From positions 1 to 20,686 of the forward strand of contig JBAXYJ010000018.1 of assembly GCA_041670885.1 (NCBI GenBank): a DNA stretch of 20,686 nt, written 5' to 3'. The position numbers and the translations under genes were made by a program. The DNA is from JAJBWD01 sp041670885 (GTDB lineage: Bacteria; Bacillota; Clostridia; Clostridiales; Clostridiaceae). Below the pieces are notes generated by a model. That model made no database searches, had not been told where the DNA came from, and was given only the letters and a program-made list of their open reading frames with translations. This document shows, in pieces, positions 15,109 through 20,686 of the stretch (position 1 is its first letter; every line of letters starts with the position of its first letter).

Positions 15109-15150
15109 AAAAAAACCTCTATAAAAAATTTCTAATGTTTTTTATAGAGG
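15109..15150 (-). terminator. Terminator of the ATP synthase operon
   Basis: CCTCTATAAAAAA (15116-15128) and TTTTTTATAGAGG (15138-15150) pair perfectly, with seven T on the minus strand. It lies about 140 bp after the atpC stop codon, so the mRNA has a long 3' region. Confidence 0.9.
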
Positions 15151-15180
15151 ATTAATATTATTTGAATAAATTATATAATT

Positions 15181-15289
15181 TTTAAATTTATTAGCAGCTA
15201 GTGAACTCGTTTAGCTAATAAGATTCACTTTCCCTGCCAGCTGGGTATTTTTTTGCCCGGTTTAACAGGAAAGCACCCATATGGGTGCT
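15181..15289 (-). repeat. Structured block B downstream of atpC
   Basis: Several stems follow the atpC end on the minus strand: an 18-bp perfect palindrome, AGCACCCATATGGGTGCT (15272-15289), which includes most of the stop codon; CTTTCCTG pairing with CAGGGAAAG (15273-15228); and TTATTAGC pairing with GCTAATAA (15221-15188). Within the last stem the plus strand reads AGTGAACTCGTTTAGCTAA, which matches the start of block A at 8649. It may be an RNA 3' structure, or a remnant of a mobile element inserted between atpC and its terminator. Confidence 0.5.
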
Positions 15290-15704
15290 ATAATCCTGAT
15301 GTATATTTCTTTTTTACTTTTAATCGTTCCATTGCCCTGGCCAGATTTGCTTTTGACATATAATACTCATAAATACTCTGTTTCTGACGAAGCTCTTCTA
15401 ATGCACGTTCTTTTGCTTCCAACGCCCTTCGTTCATCAATTTCCTCCGGACGTTCCACTGTATCCACAATCATAATTACCTTATTCTTAGCGACCTGAAT
15501 GTGGCCGGCACCTGTTATGGCAAAAATCCATTTGTCATCGGAAGTTTGAATATGTATCTCTCCCACTTTTACAGCTATAACAGCATCTTCATGATGTGCC
15601 ATGATACCCATTAATCCATCAGTTGCTGGTAATATTAACTGTTTTGACTGGCCTTCATAAAATATTTTATTAATGGCAATGATTCTAAGTTCAAAGGTAT
15701 CCAT
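15288..15704 (-). CDS. atpC: F1Fo ATP synthase epsilon subunit
   Basis: A 138-residue epsilon subunit, part of the rotor stalk and an inhibitor of ATP hydrolysis. The N-terminal beta sandwich (1-85) shows the usual LPATDGLMGIMAHHEDAV segment. The C-terminal helical hairpin (about 87-135, VERPEEIDERRALEAKERAL) is complete. The ATG follows AGGTGG by five bases and lies 23 bp after the atpD stop. It is the last gene of the operon. Confidence 0.95.
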   Translation of the reverse strand: MDTFELRIIAINKIFYEGQSKQLILPATDGLMGIMAHHEDAVIAVKVGEIHIQTSDDKWIFAITGAGHIQVAKNKVIMIVDTVERPEEIDERRALEAKERALEELRQKQSIYEYYMSKANLARAMERLKVKKKYTSGL

Positions 15705-15727
15705 TTTTCCACCTCATCTGTTACCAG

Positions 15728-17116
15728 TTATTGACCTTTCTTTGATTTTTCTACAACCTCATCAATGGTTCCTACATTGAAAAATGCCCATTCTGGATAT
15801 TCATCCATTTTCCCATCAATTATTGCTTTAAAACCACGAATAGTCTCTGATAAAGGAACATACTGACCAGGAATTCCTGTAAAGACTTCTGCCACATGGA
15901 ATGGCTGAGATAAGAATTTCTGAATCTTTCTTGCTCTGTAAACCGTAAGCTTATCTTCATCAGAAAGTTCTTCCATACCAAGAATAGCAATTATATCCTG
16001 TAATTCTTTGTACTTCTGCAGAATTTCCTGAACTTTTACAGCTGTATTGTAATGTTCCTCACCTACAACATCAGCCTCTAATATTCTTGAAGAAGATTCC
16101 AGAGGATCAACTGCAGGATAAATACCCTGTTCCACAATCTTTCTTGAAAGTACTGTAGTAGCATCCAGATGGGCAAAGGTTGTTGCCGGCGCCGGGTCTG
16201 TCAAATCATCTGCCGGTACATATACTGCCTGCACTGAAGTTACAGAACCATTCTTGGTTGATGCTATTCTTTCCTGCAGATCACCCATTTCTGTTGCCAG
16301 CGTAGGCTGATATCCTACTGCTGAAGGCATACGTCCAAGAAGTGCTGAAACTTCAGAACCTGCCTGCACGAAACGGAATATATTATCAATAAATAATAAT
16401 ACATTCTGGTGATCCACATCTCTGAAATATTCAGCCATAGTAAGTCCTGCTTCTGCTACTCTCATACGTGCTCCTGGTGGTTCATTCATCTGTCCAAACA
16501 CCAGAGCGGTCTTTGCAAGCACTCCTGACTCTTTCATCTCAGTCCATAAATCGTTACCTTCCCTGGAACGCTCTCCTACACCAGTAAAGACAGAGTATCC
16601 ACCATGTTCTGTTGCAATATTTCGTATTAATTCCTGTATTAATACGGTCTTACCTACACCAGCTCCGCCAAATAGACCAACTTTACCGCCTTTTGCATAA
16701 GGTGCAAGAAGGTCGACAACCTTTATTCCTGTTTCCAAGATTTCTACAACAGGATTTTGATCCTCAAAACTTGGTGGTTCTCTGTGTATTTCCCATTTTG
16801 TCTCATTATCTAAAGGCTTCTCTTTATCAATAGTATCTCCTGTAACGTTAAATAGCCTGCCAAGTGTCTGCTTTCCAACAGGTACTCTTATTCCTACACC
16901 GGTAGCCACGACTTCCATATCTCTATAAAGACCATCACTTGAAGAAATCATGATACAGCGCACTGTATTTTTACCGATATGGTATGCTACTTCCATAACA
17001 TATTTCTTACCATTATTATTTATTTCTAATGCTTCTTTTATATTGGGAAGATTGCTTCCCGTAAATTCAACATCTACAACCGGTCCTAAAACTTGAACTA
17101 TTTTTCCTTTATTCAT
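15728..17116 (-). CDS. atpD: F1Fo ATP synthase beta subunit
   Basis: A 462-residue catalytic subunit. The P-loop is GGAGVGKT (150-157), the catalytic glutamate is Glu182 in GVGERSREGND, and the MPSAVGYQPTLATEMG and DPAPATTFAHLDATTVLSR blocks are intact. The DELSEED loop reads EELSDED, a mild variant. The length is normal. The ATG overlaps the atpG stop codon by four bases, so translation is probably coupled. It forms the catalytic sites at the interfaces with alpha, which here is fused to delta. Confidence 0.97.
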   Translation of the reverse strand: MNKGKIVQVLGPVVDVEFTGSNLPNIKEALEINNNGKKYVMEVAYHIGKNTVRCIMISSSDGLYRDMEVVATGVGIRVPVGKQTLGRLFNVTGDTIDKEKPLDNETKWEIHREPPSFEDQNPVVEILETGIKVVDLLAPYAKGGKVGLFGGAGVGKTVLIQELIRNIATEHGGYSVFTGVGERSREGNDLWTEMKESGVLAKTALVFGQMNEPPGARMRVAEAGLTMAEYFRDVDHQNVLLFIDNIFRFVQAGSEVSALLGRMPSAVGYQPTLATEMGDLQERIASTKNGSVTSVQAVYVPADDLTDPAPATTFAHLDATTVLSRKIVEQGIYPAVDPLESSSRILEADVVGEEHYNTAVKVQEILQKYKELQDIIAILGMEELSDEDKLTVYRARKIQKFLSQPFHVAEVFTGIPGQYVPLSETIRGFKAIIDGKMDEYPEWAFFNVGTIDEVVEKSKKGQ

Positions 17117-18003
17117 AGCTTCTTCCTTTTCTGTGCTTTGCTGCCGCTGATTACTTCTATAATTTCCTGAGTAATTGCAGCCTGCCGCACTCTGTTATAA
17201 ATAATTGACAATTCTTTTAACATGTCCTTTGCATTACTAGTAGCTGATTCCATTGCCATCATCCTGGCATTCTGCTCACTGGAATATGCTTGTATCAAGG
17301 TTCCATAAATAAATCCTGTAACATAGTTAGGTACTATATTATTTAAAACATCAAATGGAGTTGGCAGATAATTTGTTTCATCTTGAGTTTCGCCTGCATC
17401 ATTTTCATCACGAAAATCTGCTTTTGTTAAAGGCAAAATCTTTTGTATTTCAGCCTGGCTCTCCATTTTGTTGATCATCCTTGTATAGATAACATAAACT
17501 TCATCAAGTTCCTGCTGCCTATACATTTGAACAATCCTTGCAGAAATAACTCTTGCCCGATGCATAGTAGGATTCTGAACTGTATATTTAAAATCGGTAT
17601 CATAGGAAATCCCTTTATTTTCAAAATAGCTTCTTCCTACCTGTCCAACAGCAAATACAACATGCTCTCCTTCTGTTTTAAGTTCCTCTTCAATAAGTTT
17701 AATAACATTATGATTATATGCTCCGGCTAAACCTTTATCTCCTGTAATGACAATATAGCCCTTTTTCCTGTTATCAATTTTTTCAGGTTTATCATCAAAA
17801 TAAATCAGCCCGATATCATCCGGTATTCGCTTCATAACCCTTACAATAGCATCCTGCAAAGCATAAAAATATGGTTCAGTGTTCTCCAGATCCTTTCTAG
17901 CCTTTTTTAATTTAGCAGAAGAAATCATATACATAGCATTAGTAATCTTCATTGTATCCTTTACACTGTTTATTCTGCTTTGTATTTCCCTTGCATTTGA
18001 CAT
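17113..18003 (-). CDS. atpG: F1Fo ATP synthase gamma subunit
   Basis: A 296-residue central-shaft subunit. The N-terminal helix (AREIQSRINSVKDTMKITNAMYMISSAKLKKA) and the C-terminal helix (ARMMAMESATSNAKDMLKEL, then IYNRVRQAAITQEIIEVISGS) form the coiled coil that turns inside the alpha/beta ring. The middle part is the Rossmann-like domain (ITGDKGLAGAYNHNVI). The length is normal. It begins 1 bp after the atpHA stop codon and overlaps atpD by 4 bp. Confidence 0.96.
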   Translation of the reverse strand: MSNAREIQSRINSVKDTMKITNAMYMISSAKLKKARKDLENTEPYFYALQDAIVRVMKRIPDDIGLIYFDDKPEKIDNRKKGYIVITGDKGLAGAYNHNVIKLIEEELKTEGEHVVFAVGQVGRSYFENKGISYDTDFKYTVQNPTMHRARVISARIVQMYRQQELDEVYVIYTRMINKMESQAEIQKILPLTKADFRDENDAGETQDETNYLPTPFDVLNNIVPNYVTGFIYGTLIQAYSSEQNARMMAMESATSNAKDMLKELSIIYNRVRQAAITQEIIEVISGSKAQKRKKL

Positions 18004-18004
18004 A

Positions 18005-20020
18005 TTACCACCTGCTCTTATACTCGGCTGCTGCCTCTAATATACTTGCAGCAAGTTCATCAGTCAGCTTTTTCGAGTTTTCCAGTTCCTGTACTATTTC
18101 AGGATGAGACTCTTCAAAGAATTCATATAATCCGTTCCGATATTCCTTAAAATTCTTTATATCAATACCCATCATTCCTTTTTTTGTAGCCACATAAAGT
18201 AATATAACCTGTTTAGCCATACTTAAAGGGTGGCATAATGGCTGTTTTAACATTTCCATTAATTGTTTGCCATAGCTTAACTGTTCCTGTGTGGCTTCAT
18301 CCAAATCAGAACTGAACTGAGTGAAGACTTCCATTTCACGATATTGTGCAAGATCTACACGCATACTTCCGGAAGCTTTTTTCATCGCTTTCGTCTGGGC
18401 TGCTCCGCCTACACGGGATACAGAAAGACCTACGTTAACTGCAGGACGCTGCCCTGAAAAGAACAAGTCACTTTCCAAGAAAATCTGACCATCTGTAATA
18501 GATATTACGTTGGTTGGAATATATGCAGAAACGTCACCTGACTGTGTCTCAATAATAGGAAGTGCCGTTATGGAACCTCCTCCTAATTCCTTAGTCAGCT
18601 TACTTGATCTTTCAAGCAATCTTGAATGCAGATAGAAAACATCGCCCGGATAAGCCTCACGTCCTGGTGAACGTTCAAGCAGCAGAGAAAGTGCCCTGTA
18701 TGCTACAGCATGTTTTGACAAATCATCGTAAATTATTAATACATCTTTCCCCTTATACATAAAGTATTCTGCCATTGCAGTTCCGGAATAAGGAGCAATA
18801 TACTGCAGCGATGCCGGATCACTTGCTGATGCAGCTACTATGATTGTATAATCCATTGCATCATACTTTCTCAAAGTATTTTCTACTTTAGCCACAGTAG
18901 ATGACTTCTGGCCAATTGCTACATAAATGCAGATTACATCCTTACCCTTCTGGTTTATTATAGTATCAGTGGCAATAGTTGTTTTACCTGTCTGTCTGTC
19001 TCCAATTATAAGTTCCCTTTGCCCACGTCCAATAGGAAACATAGAGTCTATGGCAAGTATACCAGTCTCAAGAGGCTGATTAACTGACTTTCTGTCTACT
19101 ATGCCTGGTGCATTGTTTTCAACTGGGCGATAGTCATCAGAGGCAATCTCGCCCTTTCCATCTATAGGAGCACCTAAAGCATCAATAACTCTTCCTAAAA
19201 ATTTATCTCCTACGGGAATACCTGCATTTTTACCGGTTCTGATTACACGTGTACCTTCTTTCATACCGGTTTCACGTCCAAACAGAATAATTCCGATTTC
19301 ATTTAATCTGATATCCTGTACCATTCCTTTTACGCCGGTATCAAAAATAACTATTTCACCGTACATTGCATGATCAATACCATCTACAGTAACGATACCA
19401 TCACCAACTTTTTTTACGCTTCCAATCTCTCTGTCAGTTTTTTCAAACTCCGACTTTTCAATCTCCGTTTTAAGAATGGCTATAATTTCATTTGAACTTG
19501 ATAGAGCGATGTTTCCGCCTGCAATCTGCTGTTTCATCTGTTCAAGTCGTCCCCGCATACTCCAGTCATATTGCTGGTTACCGGCTCTAATTATAAAACC
19601 ACCTAAAAGTTCAGGTTCTTCTTTTAGTTCAATTTCTATTTTATCAATATTCTTGTTATATTTTTTTGCCAGAAAATCTTTGATCTTTGTAAGCTGTGCA
19701 TCATCAGGCATCGTTACATAGGAAATTGTTACATTCAGTATATCCCTGTTTTCTTCTGACTGCTCTTTATATGCTGCAAAAACTTCATCCAGCAAATCAA
19801 AATTTTCATTATCACATAAAATCTTTAAGAAATCACGTATTTCTTTTGGAAATACTTTTTCAATTATGGCGTGTTTCTTTTCAACAGATATTACAGGATT
19901 AGTAAAATCCATCCGAATTTCAGGCAATGCCGCAAAAATATCTGCAGTCTGCTTTACGATTTCTTTAGATATAGAGAGATCTAAAAGCATCTGTACATAA
20001 TCAATTGACTTTTGATTCAT
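18005..20020 (-). CDS. atpHA: Fused F1Fo ATP synthase delta-alpha subunit
   Basis: One continuous frame of 671 residues. Residues 1-168 are a delta subunit (OSCP), ending in the conserved LLGGFIIRAGNQQYDWSMRG block followed by RLEQMKQQIAG. After a short linker (GNIALSSSNE), residues 176-671 are a full alpha subunit, starting with the IIAILKTEIE helix and including VGDGI (205-209), P-loop GDRQTGKT (340-347), GRDIAL-type crown contacts and a complete C-terminal helical domain. No stop, ATG or GTG occurs near the junction. Separate atpH and atpA genes are the rule. The ATG at 20020 was chosen over a GTG at 20029 because AGGTGA sits five bases upstream; it overlaps atpF by 20 bp. Each F1 would gain three delta domains unless the chain is processed. 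Confidence 0.93.
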   Translation of the reverse strand: MNQKSIDYVQMLLDLSISKEIVKQTADIFAALPEIRMDFTNPVISVEKKHAIIEKVFPKEIRDFLKILCDNENFDLLDEVFAAYKEQSEENRDILNVTISYVTMPDDAQLTKIKDFLAKKYNKNIDKIEIELKEEPELLGGFIIRAGNQQYDWSMRGRLEQMKQQIAGGNIALSSSNEIIAILKTEIEKSEFEKTDREIGSVKKVGDGIVTVDGIDHAMYGEIVIFDTGVKGMVQDIRLNEIGIILFGRETGMKEGTRVIRTGKNAGIPVGDKFLGRVIDALGAPIDGKGEIASDDYRPVENNAPGIVDRKSVNQPLETGILAIDSMFPIGRGQRELIIGDRQTGKTTIATDTIINQKGKDVICIYVAIGQKSSTVAKVENTLRKYDAMDYTIIVAASASDPASLQYIAPYSGTAMAEYFMYKGKDVLIIYDDLSKHAVAYRALSLLLERSPGREAYPGDVFYLHSRLLERSSKLTKELGGGSITALPIIETQSGDVSAYIPTNVISITDGQIFLESDLFFSGQRPAVNVGLSVSRVGGAAQTKAMKKASGSMRVDLAQYREMEVFTQFSSDLDEATQEQLSYGKQLMEMLKQPLCHPLSMAKQVILLYVATKKGMMGIDIKNFKEYRNGLYEFFEESHPEIVQELENSKKLTDELAASILEAAAEYKSRW

Positions 20021-20501
20021 ATAATTCACCTGCTTCTGTCAAAAATTGGTCATATAGTTTCTGATTACTTTCTGCTGTACTTTCCTCACCTACTATTTTT
20101 GCTGCAGTAGCTATTGCTAGCCCTACAATTTCAGCTTGCATCTTACGTAGTGCGCGGCTTTGTTCCAGTTCAATATTTTGCCGTGCATTTCCCAACATTT
20201 TTTCAGTTTCGACTTCTGTCTCTTTAATTATCTTATCATGTTCAATTCTTGCACGTTCCTTTGCATCTGCAACTATTTGTGCTGATTCGTCTTTTGCAGA
20301 TTTTAAAGATGCTTCATACTGATCCTTCATTTTTAATGCATTTTCTTTTGTAAGACTGGCATCTGCAAACTTCTTATCCACCAAATCTTTTCTTTTTTTC
20401 AGTATGGCATTTACTGGTCCAAACAAGAATTTTTTCATTAAGAGATAGAGAACAAGTAAATTTATAACTGTGAATAAAAGATTATAATCTAATCTCAGCA
20501 A
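20001..20501 (-). CDS. atpF: F1Fo ATP synthase b subunit
   Basis: A 166-residue stator subunit. The N-terminal membrane helix (about 6-24, LLFTVINLLVLYLLMKKFLF) is followed by the conserved FGPVNAILKKRK and a long charged coiled coil to residue 150. The start is a TTG at 20501, in the usual position for the family (MLRLDYNLLFTVINLL), after an AGGCGAG ribosome site. The 3' end overlaps the fused delta-alpha gene by 20 bp. The b subunit is separate here, so the delta fusion is to alpha and not to b. Confidence 0.94.
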   Translation of the reverse strand: MLRLDYNLLFTVINLLVLYLLMKKFLFGPVNAILKKRKDLVDKKFADASLTKENALKMKDQYEASLKSAKDESAQIVADAKERARIEHDKIIKETEVETEKMLGNARQNIELEQSRALRKMQAEIVGLAIATAAKIVGEESTAESNQKLYDQFLTEAGELYESKVN

Positions 20502-20534
20502 AGCTCTCGCCTACCTTTCTTTTCTCTATTCCTT

Positions 20535-20686
20535 CTATTTCAGGAACATAATAATTAATATTGCGATAACAAAACCATATATTGCGGTTGCTTCTGCAAG
20601 CGCACATCCAAGTAACAGTAATTTACTGATTTTACCTTCTGCTTCAGGCTGTCTTGCTACTGCCTCTGTTGCTTTTCCAGTTGCCA
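20535..20686 (-). CDS. atpE: F1Fo ATP synthase c subunit, C-terminal part
   Basis: The last 49 residues are present; the start lies beyond the window. The polar loop ARQPEAEGK joins two helices. The ion-binding glutamate lies in LAEATAIYGFVIA. Sodium-type c subunits have E-S-T at this place, whereas here the Ser is Ala, with Thr and Tyr kept. The Gln of the first helix that also contacts sodium lies outside the window, so the coupling ion is undecided, with some lean to protons. It is the first visible gene of the operon. Confidence 0.93.
   Translation of the reverse strand, partial: ATGKATEAVARQPEAEGKISKLLLLGCALAEATAIYGFVIAILIIMFLK

Noticed and set aside
15281..15475. Plus-strand frame opposite atpC
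   Set aside because: It is the complement of the conserved epsilon subunit gene and has no independent support.

Overview
The window looks like chromosomal DNA of a spore-forming, anaerobic Clostridium-type Firmicute. The base composition is AT-rich, most genes start after strong GGAGG-type ribosome binding sites, there is an alpha/beta-type small acid-soluble spore protein, and the metabolic genes are of clostridial type. No rRNA, tRNA, CRISPR array, transposase or phage structural gene was seen.

Layout, left to right. (1) Positions 1-1653, minus strand: a membrane sensor kinase and the first codons of its response regulator. (2) 1636-4833, minus strand: a three-gene redox operon of a GlpA-like glycerol-3-phosphate dehydrogenase, an FAD/NAD oxidoreductase and a small DUF1667 cysteine protein. 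Its short leader carries an intrinsic terminator, as expected for antitermination control. (3) 4872-6028, plus strand: a spore protein gene and a metallo-beta-lactamase-fold hydrolase. (4) 5995-7226, minus strand: a membrane-anchored CapA-type phosphoesterase. (5) 7281-8748, plus strand: a nested inverted repeat, a GNAT acyltransferase, a YcxB-like membrane protein and a structured non-coding block. (6) 8763-11420, minus strand: a YtrA-type GntR regulator, an ABC ATPase and two permeases, behind a promoter overlapped by a perfect dyad operator. (7) 11421-13835, minus strand: a soluble diguanylate cyclase with a LacI-type ligand-binding domain. (8) 13869-14961, minus strand: an amidase (endolysin type) and a holin-like membrane protein. 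(9) 15109-20686, minus strand: the F1Fo ATP synthase operon, read in the order atpE (partial), atpF, atpHA, atpG, atpD, atpC, and followed by a long structured 3' region.

The most unusual observation is that the ATP synthase delta and alpha subunits are one continuous reading frame of about 671 residues, with no stop codon between them. F1 normally holds three alpha subunits and one delta, so the fusion raises a stoichiometry problem. It is distinct from the well-known b-delta fusion of mycobacteria. Other points worth checking are the attenuator of the glycerol-phosphate operon, two non-coding blocks that share an unusual motif (near 8649 and 15200), the nested palindrome at 7281-7398, and the ligand-binding-domain/GGDEF protein that has neither a DNA-binding nor a membrane segment. 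All functional calls rest on motif recognition by eye; no database search was possible.
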